33,477 nt of DNA from assembly GCA_003233055.1 (NCBI GenBank), contig QIKP01000079.1, positions 1 through 33,477 on the forward strand, given 5' to 3'. The notes under the pieces are model-generated. The model did no database searches. It had not been told where the DNA came from and saw only the letters and a list, made by a program, of their open reading frames with translations. Both the position numbers and the translations under genes were made by a program. The DNA comes from Planctomycetaceae bacterium (GTDB lineage Bacteria; Planctomycetota; Planctomycetia; Pirellulales; Lacipirellulaceae). Shown one piece after another: positions 16,195 to 23,362 of this stretch. Each line of letters begins with the position of its first letter. Position 1 is the stretch's first letter.

Positions 16195-17808
16195 ATGCCC
16201 ACCGTCGACATCCACGATCTGAAGCAATCGGTTCTCGAGCCGAAGCAGCGGCAACTGGAGTCGCTGGAAGAGAGCTTTGCGGCCGAGTTCCATTTCGCGG
16301 CGCGTGATGAGGTAGGGGTATGGAGGCCGATCGCGGTGGAATTTTTTCGGGAGGATAGTGAGCAAGAACTCCTTCCCGATCAAGCGAAGGCGTGCCAACA
16401 GGCGTCGGAGACGAAGTTGCCGCAAGTCTTTGCCCGTCCCGGCGGCGAGTCTGTGCTCGCGATGCCACTACCGGGCGGGCATCCGACTTTTCGGGTGGCG
16501 ATAGCTTTGATCACGTCCGACGATCCGACTACTTTGCTCCGCATGGCACAGTTATGGCAAAGGGCCGCCGAGGACAAAGAGCGAGCGGATCGATTTCAGG
16601 TCGAAAACGATCACTTTGCCCAGCAACTTACCGAGGGGCTCGAAGAGCTCACTTTTTTGAGATCGATGGTCGAGAATCTCGACGTATCAGAGTCCTCCAA
16701 CGATCTCTTGGCTTTGGCCGAGTCCACTTTGCCGCTTCTCAATGAAACGGTCAAATCGGAGTGCCTAACGCTCTTGATGGTGAACGACGAATCGGATCCA
16801 CTCGATGCAGCTCCAGTGATGTGTGTCGGACCGAAGCCCGTTCACGACAGTCTCTCCACGCGGTTGGTCGAGTGGTTTGGCTCAGCGGCGCTTCAGCAGC
16901 CGGTCGTGAAAAATCGCCTAGCGGGTGCTCCCGAGGGAGCGAAGATGCGGGGCGTTCGTGAGTTCATGCTCGTGCCTATCGCCTCCCGCCATCGGCAGAT
17001 GGGCTGGCTCCTAGCCATCAACCGCCATTGGCCTGGTCGCGAACGGACCGAAAGTGAATGGCCACTCAGCCAATTGGAGTTTGGAACCAGCGAAGCGTCG
17101 CTGCTAAGCACCACCGCCTCACTCCTCGCCACCCATGCCAGCAACCTGGATCTGTTTCGCGAAAAACAGCAGTTGCTTATCGGCGTCGTTCGCTCCCTTG
17201 TCTCCGCAGTCGAAGCGAAGGACAAGTACACGTGCGGCCACAGCGAACGGGTTGCCTTGTTTGCCCGGGTGCTTGCGGAGCAATCGGGATACAGCAAAGC
17301 CGCCTGCGAGAAGCTCTACCTGACCGGATTGCTTCATGATGTCGGAAAGATTGGCGTGAGCGATGCGGTGCTCAAAAAGGAAGGAAAGCTCACTGAAGAG
17401 GAGTTTGCCGAGATCAAGCGGCATCCGGGCGAAGGCTGGGCCATTCTTCAAGATCTCGAACAACTCGGCTACGTGCTACCGGGGGTCCTCCATCACCATG
17501 AACACATGGATGGGACCGGATATCCTGATGGCCTTGCTGGACAGGAGATTCCGATCGACGGACGTCTCCTTGCAATCGTCGACGCCTACGACGCCATGAC
17601 CAGCGACCGACCGTATCGCCAAGGAATGCCAGCAGAGCGCGCCCAAAAAATCCTTCGTGCCGGTGCGGGTACGCAATGGGATGCCAAGCTAATCGACGCG
17701 TTTTTTGAGGTGATTCACCAAATCGAGCGGATCCGGCGTCACTACAAGCATCGAGAACGCCCTGTAAGGAAATGCCTGGTCGCCGATTCGCAGACGGAAG
17801 GCGTCTGA
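16195..17808 (+). CDS. GAF / HD-GYP domain protein (predicted c-di-GMP phosphodiesterase)
   Basis: This 537-residue cytoplasmic protein has a variable N-terminal region, a coiled-coil-like stretch (about 120-150), a GAF-like segment (about 165-320, with REFMLVPIASRHRQMGWLLA) and an HD-GYP domain (about 330-500). The metal-binding HD is in LLHDVGKIGV (about residue 382), and the GYP motif is in HHHEHMDGTGYPDGL (about 430-445). All key residues look intact, so hydrolysis of cyclic di-GMP is likely. It is divergent from the pilin gene. The secretion ATPase has MshEN-like motifs, so this enzyme could set the signal level that the motor reads; that link is inference. Confidence 0.9.
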   Translation: MPTVDIHDLKQSVLEPKQRQLESLEESFAAEFHFAARDEVGVWRPIAVEFFREDSEQELLPDQAKACQQASETKLPQVFARPGGESVLAMPLPGGHPTFRVAIALITSDDPTTLLRMAQLWQRAAEDKERADRFQVENDHFAQQLTEGLEELTFLRSMVENLDVSESSNDLLALAESTLPLLNETVKSECLTLLMVNDESDPLDAAPVMCVGPKPVHDSLSTRLVEWFGSAALQQPVVKNRLAGAPEGAKMRGVREFMLVPIASRHRQMGWLLAINRHWPGRERTESEWPLSQLEFGTSEASLLSTTASLLATHASNLDLFREKQQLLIGVVRSLVSAVEAKDKYTCGHSERVALFARVLAEQSGYSKAACEKLYLTGLLHDVGKIGVSDAVLKKEGKLTEEEFAEIKRHPGEGWAILQDLEQLGYVLPGVLHHHEHMDGTGYPDGLAGQEIPIDGRLLAIVDAYDAMTSDRPYRQGMPAERAQKILRAGAGTQWDAKLIDAFFEVIHQIERIRRHYKHRERPVRKCLVADSQTEGV

Positions 17809-17968
17809 ACGCTACCGTCGCCTTTTCCTGAAAAGTGGCCTAACCGGTTTCTCCCCCGTCTCATGCGCGGCGTTTCTCGTCCCGCACTTGTTTCGCTAGC
17901 CAGCGGCTGGTAGGAAGATTGGCCTGCTTCCATCAAACATTTCTTTCGCCGCCGTTCCGGGGGTCGCC

Positions 17969-18955
17969 ATGCTTTCTGCCTTTCGACACGCCTTGCCACT
18001 TTTCGTTTTTCTCTTGCTCTCGTTGGCCCCGGCGAAGGGAGCCCTTCTTGCGTTGTTTGACGCAACCCCTCTTAACGGCGCAGGCAACCCCTTTGACCCG
18101 CAGCAAGTCTGGGGATGGAACGCTCAGTTTTTAACGGCGTCTGAAAAATCGACCCTTCCTGTTGCTCCCGACGGATCGACGGGGAGGAATGCTTGGCAGG
18201 TTTCGGCCAACGCGCAGAGTTTGCTCAACCCTTTCTATGTCTACGCACCGCTCCCGCCCGCATCGCAACAAATCTTGCAATTCGGATCGCGGTTCTCCGC
18301 CACGGTGCGGATGGTCGATGACTTTGGCGGTCCGGGAGGAATTGGCTTGGGCGCCTACCGAAACAACCTCGCTTATCTTGTTCGGTTTGATCTCGATACC
18401 ACGGGGGCGCTCGTCATCCACCTCGATGGCAATGAGCAAAGTTCCTACACGATCACTCAGCCAGGGCAAGGAACGGCTGGTTACCATGGTGTGCAATTGC
18501 GCTTCGCCCCGAACGACGAACGGGTCGCTCAGTTGTGGATCAACGGGGAGCAACTCACGCAAAACTGGCAAGGCACCGAAATCATCCACCCGGAAACCGT
18601 TCAGTGGGGAGCCGCACCGCTCGGGCGTGGAGCGATGAACTACAGTTACGTGGCATACGAATCAGGACCCTTTGGTGACGATAGGCCAGGCGACTTCAAT
18701 GGCGATGGGGTTGTCGATGCGGCCGACTACACGGTCTGGCGAGATCGCCTTGGCAGTCCTGCGACGCCTTTTTCGGCCGCCGATCCAAGTGGCGACGGGC
18801 TTGTCGGTGCGACGGAGTATGCCTTGTGGAAATCAAGCTACGGCCAGCAAGCAAGCGACCTCCGACTACCCGCCACGTCCGTCCCCGAGCCAGGCTCTAT
18901 GGCACTGATGCTAGCCGCCTGCGCAGGAGCCGCCACCTACTGGCGCTCGTCTTAG
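17969..18955 (+). CDS. secreted protein with dockerin-like repeats and PEP-CTERM anchor
   Basis: This 328-residue exported protein has an N-terminal signal peptide (hydrophobic run about 8-24). A beta-rich middle region follows with no family I can name, possibly lectin- or LamG-like. Two dockerin-type calcium-binding repeats come next (about 240-262, GDFNGDGVVDAADYTVWRD, and about 270-291, DPSGDGLVGATEYALW). The C-terminus is a PEP-CTERM signal: VPEPGSMALMLAACAGAATY then WRSS. PEP-CTERM proteins are processed by an exosortase; none is in the window. The second repeat lacks some Asp ligands. It follows the HD-GYP gene after 160 bases and is probably transcribed separately. Confidence 0.85.
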   Translation: MLSAFRHALPLFVFLLLSLAPAKGALLALFDATPLNGAGNPFDPQQVWGWNAQFLTASEKSTLPVAPDGSTGRNAWQVSANAQSLLNPFYVYAPLPPASQQILQFGSRFSATVRMVDDFGGPGGIGLGAYRNNLAYLVRFDLDTTGALVIHLDGNEQSSYTITQPGQGTAGYHGVQLRFAPNDERVAQLWINGEQLTQNWQGTEIIHPETVQWGAAPLGRGAMNYSYVAYESGPFGDDRPGDFNGDGVVDAADYTVWRDRLGSPATPFSAADPSGDGLVGATEYALWKSSYGQQASDLRLPATSVPEPGSMALMLAACAGAATYWRSS

Positions 18956-19202
18956 TGCGAGCCGCACACGCATGTTCCGGTCACGGCGCTGCTATTTCAG
19001 CGTCCAACGATTGCCTTAGCGGAACATCCGAGCGATCACTGCTCTAAACGGCTCGACCAAACTGCCCGAAGTTCGTTACCCGCAAAGTCTCTCGCGTTGT
19101 CTCCGATTCGACACGCATTGCGTTCAAGGCGGGCGAGTTCACCTCACGCTGCTTCCTGCGCCCCGACGAAGATGCATACGGTATCTTTCCCTGGGGTGAA
19201 TC

Positions 19203-20624
19203 ATGTCGCGATATGGATTCCAGCTTGTTCTATTGGTAGCACTGCTGCCAGGCTGTCGGTCGGGTCGCAACGCATCGCCTGCGCTAGCCATCACCCCTCT
19301 TCCCTCTCCCAACGAGGAGTCGGTGGAAGATTCGCACTTGGAGCAGGTCGACTACCAGCAGCTCGCCTCGCCGAGCGACGGAGCGACGACGTGGCCAGAG
19401 GGGGACGCGAGCGACAACACGAGCGGCGGGCTAACACTTGACTCGCTTCAGCAGATGGCGCTCGGGGCGAACCCCGCCCTTGAGCAGGCGGACGCCCAAA
19501 TGCGGGCGTTGCGTGGCAAGTGTTTGCAGGTCGGGTTGCCACCCAATCCGACGGCGGGATACGTAGCAAGTGAGGTCGGCAACGAAGGCACCGCCGGGCA
19601 GCAAGGTGCTTTCGCCGGGCAGACTTTTATTACCGCAGGCAAGCTTGCCAAGAACCGTGCCATCGTGGCTGCCGAACTTGCACAGGCGGAGGAACGGCGG
19701 GCCGCGATCGAACGCCGAGTCCGAACCGATGTCCGCATCGGTTATTATCAGGCGCTTGTTGCGGAGAAGCGAGTGAAACTGACAGGCGATTTGGTGCGTG
19801 TCGGGGAGAATGCGAAGACGACTTCCAAAAAGCTATTGGAGTTGGAGGAGATTCCGCTCTCGGCATTATTGCAGTCGGAGGTCCAATTACAGAACGCGGT
19901 CATGCAGCGGCGCGTCGCCGAAAACGCCCGACGATCGGCATGGCAAAACTTGTCGGCAGTCGTCGGCGGTGCAGAACTGGCACCCCAGTCGCTGGAAGGG
20001 GACCTCACGGAGTTGCCAACCCCCTTCGATTGGCACGAGGAGCTGGCCCGGATTCAAGCCGAAAGCCCCGAAATCGCTGCAGCAATGGCGAGCGTTGATC
20101 GAGCGCGTCGTGTGCTGAGCCGCGCTTGCGTCGAGGCGATACCCAACATCAGCACCCAAGTCTCCCTGCAACACGACGACGGGACCGGCGACACAATCAC
20201 CGGCGTGCAAGTCGGTGTCCCGCTCCCTTTGTGGAATCGCAATCAAGGAGGCATCCGCCAAGCGCAGGCGAAGATCACGCAGGCCCGGCGTCAGGTCGAC
20301 CGAGTGGAACTCGACCTCCAGCGGCGGCTAACCATGGCCTACCAAGACTACGCGAACGCGCTGGCGCAAGTCGAGATTTACTCTGCCGACATCTTGCCAC
20401 GAGCGGAGAAGACGTTGGATTTGGTGCAGCGGGCATTTCGCGAGGCGGGAGAAATTGACTATCTCGACTTCCTCACCGCGCAGCGGACCTACTCGGCGGC
20501 CAACTTGGCCTACCTCGATGCGGTCGGCCAAATGTGGGAAAGCTGGGCGAGGATCGACGGCCTCTTGCTCTCCGGGAGCCTCGACGCCCAGGTCGACTTG
20601 GGCTACACCGACGGGGGGCAGTAA
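19203..20624 (+). CDS. TolC-family outer-membrane efflux lipoprotein
   Basis: This 473-residue protein is the first gene of the metal-efflux operon. It has a lipoprotein signal with lipobox LLPGC (Cys18), so it is probably lipid-anchored, as in CusC/CzcC-type channels. The body has the duplicated long-helix pattern of TolC proteins: LQQMALGANPALEQADAQM, a middle helix with AQAEERRAAIERRVRTDVRI, VGVPLPLWNRNQGGIRQAQ at the turn into the second repeat, and the final helix AGEIDYLDFLTAQRTYSAAN. The motif VPLPLWNRNQG is typical of this family. It would form the outer channel meeting the adaptor and RND pump encoded downstream. Confidence 0.92.
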   Translation: MSRYGFQLVLLVALLPGCRSGRNASPALAITPLPSPNEESVEDSHLEQVDYQQLASPSDGATTWPEGDASDNTSGGLTLDSLQQMALGANPALEQADAQMRALRGKCLQVGLPPNPTAGYVASEVGNEGTAGQQGAFAGQTFITAGKLAKNRAIVAAELAQAEERRAAIERRVRTDVRIGYYQALVAEKRVKLTGDLVRVGENAKTTSKKLLELEEIPLSALLQSEVQLQNAVMQRRVAENARRSAWQNLSAVVGGAELAPQSLEGDLTELPTPFDWHEELARIQAESPEIAAAMASVDRARRVLSRACVEAIPNISTQVSLQHDDGTGDTITGVQVGVPLPLWNRNQGGIRQAQAKITQARRQVDRVELDLQRRLTMAYQDYANALAQVEIYSADILPRAEKTLDLVQRAFREAGEIDYLDFLTAQRTYSAANLAYLDAVGQMWESWARIDGLLLSGSLDAQVDLGYTDGGQ

Positions 20625-20736
20625 GGGCTTTCTGCTTTCCTTCGCTAGGTAGTCCCTTTCATTCGGAGGCCGATGAGATATCCTGAAGAATCAAAACGAG
20701 AGAGAGACTGAGCTAGGATTTTCAAGCCAATCCCCG

Positions 20737-20742
20737 TATAAT
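20737..20742 (+). promoter_or_regulatory. candidate -10 element TATAAT
   Basis: A consensus TATAAT lies 47 bases before the start of the Cys/His-rich gene, in the 165-base gap after the TolC-like gene. No good -35 hexamer is found at 16-18 bases; TTTTCA at 20719-20724 is only 12 bases away. If real, it would give an internal promoter for the rest of the efflux operon. Confidence 0.3.
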
Positions 20743-20789
20743 TTGTCAGACTTACCTTGCTTGCGTTGTCCAACTCACACTCCACCGCA

Positions 20790-21245
20790 ATGTTTATCGA
20801 CTTGCTAACCGCCGCTTCGGTCTTCGTCCATGCGATGGTCGGCTGCTGCGCGCATGCGGACCATGGCGTGATTGGTGGCTGTTGTGAGCCAACGGCAGCG
20901 GTGAGCGAAGCGGTGGAAGATTGCTGCCCTACGGGGCATGGTCATTCATCAGTGGGCCATTTATTGGTGGCTGCCAACGCCTTTCATGCGATCCCAAGTC
21001 AGCAGCCCGAGCGCCATGCGCCGCACCAATGCCGCCACGCTGACTGCAAAGGGTCTCTTTCAGAAATACGAAAGAGTGATGGTTCGGTGCGTCTCCTTAG
21101 TGTTGGGGCCTTGTTGGCCGACCGATGCGTTGGTGGCGGTGCGATTGCGGTCGAACAACAGGGGCCTTCCCTTCTAGGGCCCTATGCGTCGGCGCATAAG
21201 ATGCCTTTGCGCGCGCATTTGGCCAAGTCAGTACTTCTTCTCTGA
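20790..21245 (+). CDS. Cys/His-rich small exported protein in metal-efflux operon
   Basis: This 151-residue protein, from the ATG at 20790 (a TTG at 20757 in the same frame is less likely), begins with a hydrophobic segment FIDLLTAASVFVHAMVGCC. It then has a dense set of potential metal ligands: three Cys-Cys pairs (GCCAHADH, GGCCEP, EDCCPTGHGH), a CRHADC motif, and many His. It has no known domain. From its place between the outer-membrane channel and the adaptor, it may be a periplasmic metal-binding accessory. The Cys-Cys/His pattern would suit soft or borderline metals. It is separated from the adaptor gene by 204 bases with a predicted stem-loop. I recall similar small CC-rich frames in other planctomycete efflux operons, but have not checked. 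Confidence 0.65.
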   Translation: MFIDLLTAASVFVHAMVGCCAHADHGVIGGCCEPTAAVSEAVEDCCPTGHGHSSVGHLLVAANAFHAIPSQQPERHAPHQCRHADCKGSLSEIRKSDGSVRLLSVGALLADRCVGGGAIAVEQQGPSLLGPYASAHKMPLRAHLAKSVLLL

Positions 21246-21299
21246 GCCTTTCGTTCTCTTGGGGCTTTCTCTTTCTAAGGGCCTTTCCTTTTTGGGGGC

Positions 21300-21361
21300 T
21301 TTGGTTGGCTATCGAGTTGGGCTCGCTGCTCGATTTGAGCGAACCCCCAAGCCAAGCCAAA
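21300..21361 (+). promoter_or_regulatory. stem-loop in adaptor leader
   Basis: TTTGGTTGGCT (21300-21310) can pair with AGCCAAGCCAAA (21350-21361) with one bulge. Inside, GGGCTCGCT (21319-21327) pairs with AGCGAACCC (21338-21346) with one mismatch. The structure sits about 90 bases before the adaptor start and has no T-run. It could set the relative expression of the Cys/His protein and the pump genes. Confidence 0.35.
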
Positions 21362-21449
21362 TACTGCTCGCCGGCGATTTTTTGCACGCACGTTTGTCAT
21401 TCGTCACCCGTCCTACGTCCCCCTTACCTCCTCACCCCTTTCTCTACCA

Positions 21450-22838
21450 ATGTCAACGAATCGATCTAAAAAGCGTTCCCCCGGTTTCTGGGTCCTCATT
21501 GGTTGCGTGGTGGCGATTGCCGGTGCTGCCGTCGCGACCAAGGGCCGTTGGTTGCCCTTGTTGCAGGCTCCGCTGGAGGGGAACCAGGCGGGAGAGGCGG
21601 ACGACCCTCACGCGGGCCATGACCATGCCGCTCATGCCGACCACGAAGCGACTCCGTCGATCAAGCTCAGCAAGAACGGCCTGAAAAATATCGGCTACGT
21701 TCCGCTGGTGATCGAATCCGCCGACTATCTACGAAACCTTACCCTGCCAGCCATTGTGGTGGAGCGGCCTGGTCGCTCGCAAGTCCACATCACCGCTCCC
21801 CTCACGGGAGTCATCACTAAGATTCATTCCGTCACGGGCGATGCCATCGCTGCGGGGCAGCCGCTGTTTGAGCTTCGGCTGACGCACGAGGAGCTGGTCG
21901 TCGCCCAGCGAGACTTCCTGCGAACGGCGGAAAACTTAGTCATCGTGAACCGCGAGATTGCACGGCTCCAATCGCTGGGCGAAGGAGTCATCGCAGGACG
22001 GCGCATCTTGGAGAAAAAGTACGAAAAGCAAAAGCTCGAAGCGTCGCTTCATGCCGAGGGGCAAGCCATGCTGCTGCATGGAATTAGCCAGTCGCAAGTC
22101 GATAGCATTCTCGAAACCCGTACTTTGTTCAAAGCGATTATCGTGCCAACGCCCGAGCATTCCCACAACGGCGACCATTGCAAAAACAGCCACTTGTTTC
22201 AGGTTCAGCGGCTTGGAGTGGCACGGGGCGAACAAGTCGATGCGGGACGCGAGTTGGCCGTGCTGGCCGATCACTGCGAACTGTTGATCGAAGGCTTGGC
22301 CTTCGAGGACGACGCCGAAGAAATTCGCCGGGCGACCGAAGGAGGGCGAGGGGTCTCGGCAAGGCCACTCGTTGGCGATTCGCCGGGAGCGGCTATTACG
22401 GACTTGGAATTGCTTTACGTTGCCGATCAGATCGATCCCGATTCACGCGCCTTCAAAGTCTATCTTCGCCTTCCGAACGAAGTGGTTCTCGATAAATCCA
22501 ATCAGGCGGGAGGACGCCATATCGAATGGCGATTCAAGCCGGGCCAACGGATGCAAATCCAAGTACCGGTCGAGACCTGGAAAGAACAACTGGTCCTTCC
22601 GACAACGGCCATCGTCGATGAAGGTGCCGAAATCTATGTCTACCGTCAGAACGGAGGGCAATTCGACCAGGTGCCGGTTCATGTCCTTTACCGTGACCAA
22701 TTGTCGGTCGTCGTCGCCAGCAACGGAGCGATTTTTCCGGGCGATGTGATCGCAGGAAAGGGTGCGTACCTGATCCATCAAGCGCTCAAGAATAAATCAG
22801 GCGGCGGCATCGATCCCCACGCAGGACACAATCACTAG
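21450..22838 (+). CDS. RND efflux periplasmic adaptor (membrane fusion protein) with His-rich ends
   Basis: This 462-residue protein is the periplasmic link between RND pump and outer channel. One N-terminal membrane helix (about 13-30) is followed by a His-rich segment DPHAGHDHAAHADHEA (about 51-66). The barrel-sandwich (lipoyl-like) halves follow, the first as HITAPLTGVITKIHSVTGDA. A helical hairpin (about 148-215), the second half ending LAVLADHCELLIEGLAFEDD, and the beta-barrel and membrane-proximal domains complete the fold. The C-terminus again is His-rich (DPHAGHNH). An internal EHSHNGDHCKNSH insert adds ligands. The His content suggests direct metal binding, as in CzcB-like proteins. 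The G of the TAG stop is the first base of a heptamer repeat array. Confidence 0.92.
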   Translation: MSTNRSKKRSPGFWVLIGCVVAIAGAAVATKGRWLPLLQAPLEGNQAGEADDPHAGHDHAAHADHEATPSIKLSKNGLKNIGYVPLVIESADYLRNLTLPAIVVERPGRSQVHITAPLTGVITKIHSVTGDAIAAGQPLFELRLTHEELVVAQRDFLRTAENLVIVNREIARLQSLGEGVIAGRRILEKKYEKQKLEASLHAEGQAMLLHGISQSQVDSILETRTLFKAIIVPTPEHSHNGDHCKNSHLFQVQRLGVARGEQVDAGRELAVLADHCELLIEGLAFEDDAEEIRRATEGGRGVSARPLVGDSPGAAITDLELLYVADQIDPDSRAFKVYLRLPNEVVLDKSNQAGGRHIEWRFKPGQRMQIQVPVETWKEQLVLPTTAIVDEGAEIYVYRQNGGQFDQVPVHVLYRDQLSVVVASNGAIFPGDVIAGKGAYLIHQALKNKSGGGIDPHAGHNH

Positions 22839-22865
22839 CAGAGAGCAGAGAGCAGAGGGCTGAGA
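22838..22865. repeat. left heptamer array (four GCWGAGR units)
   Basis: Four tandem heptamers GCAGAGA, GCAGAGA, GCAGAGG, GCTGAGA begin at the last base of the adaptor stop codon. They are the reverse-complement type of the array at 23270-23360. GAGGGCTGAGAG (22855-22866) is exactly complementary to CTCTCAGCCCTC (23327-23338). The two arrays bracket the four-helix-bundle gene. Confidence 0.85.
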
Positions 22866-22904
22866 GGCGGATTATTTCACTTTTGACAACCGGAGGGTAC
22901 GAGA

Positions 22905-23264
22905 ATGTTTCGATTTGAAAAATTCGATGTTTGGCATAAGGCAGTTGATTTCGCTAGTCTTGTCTATCGTGCTACCGCCCAATTTCCTGTCGACGAACGG
23001 TTCGGCCTCACGAGTCAAATGAGACGAGCCTCTGTGTCTGTTTTGTCGAACATCGCCGAAGGATGCTCACGGTCGTCAGATAAAGAGTTTCGTCGTTTCG
23101 TCGAAATAGCTTATGGATCACTCATGGAAGTTGTCTCCCAGGCAGTCATTTCGAAACAACAAGGTTTCATCGCAGACGAGCGATACAGTGAAATCCACAG
23201 CATCGCCGAACAACTTGGGCGAATGCTCAGCGGTCTAAGGAGCAAGCTAAGTCTAGGGAATTGA
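22905..23264 (+). CDS. four-helix bundle protein (23S rRNA IVP / Avd-like family)
   Basis: This 119-residue all-helical protein has the family pattern: FEKFDVWHKAVDFASLVY near the start, FPVDERFGLTSQMRRASVSV in the middle, then SNIAEGCSR and EFRRFVEIAYGSLMEV. The same fold occurs in proteins encoded by intervening sequences of 23S rRNA genes and in Avd, the nucleic-acid-binding partner of diversity-generating retroelement reverse transcriptases. Most stand-alone members have no known role. GGAGGG lies seven bases before the ATG, stronger than at neighbouring genes. It has no evident link with metal efflux. Its stop TGA overlaps a TTG that opens the long frame of the pump gene. No reverse transcriptase or variable-repeat pair is present. 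Confidence 0.93.
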   Translation: MFRFEKFDVWHKAVDFASLVYRATAQFPVDERFGLTSQMRRASVSVLSNIAEGCSRSSDKEFRRFVEIAYGSLMEVVSQAVISKQQGFIADERYSEIHSIAEQLGRMLSGLRSKLSLGN

Positions 23265-23269
23265 GAAAG

Positions 23270-23360
<91 letters not shown>

Positions 23361-23362
23361 AA

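Noticed and set aside
15914..16468. Minus-strand frame of 184 codons upstream of the pilin gene
   Set aside because: It is Arg/Pro/Ser-rich without domain features and overlaps the start of the HD-GYP gene in antisense.
21097..21387. Minus-strand 96-codon frame between the Cys/His gene and the adaptor
   Set aside because: It is mostly antisense to the Cys/His-rich gene and its leader; it has no ribosome binding site or domain.
22905..23264. Avd-like gene as part of a complete diversity-generating retroelement
   Set aside because: No reverse transcriptase, template repeat or variable-repeat target gene is present in the window.
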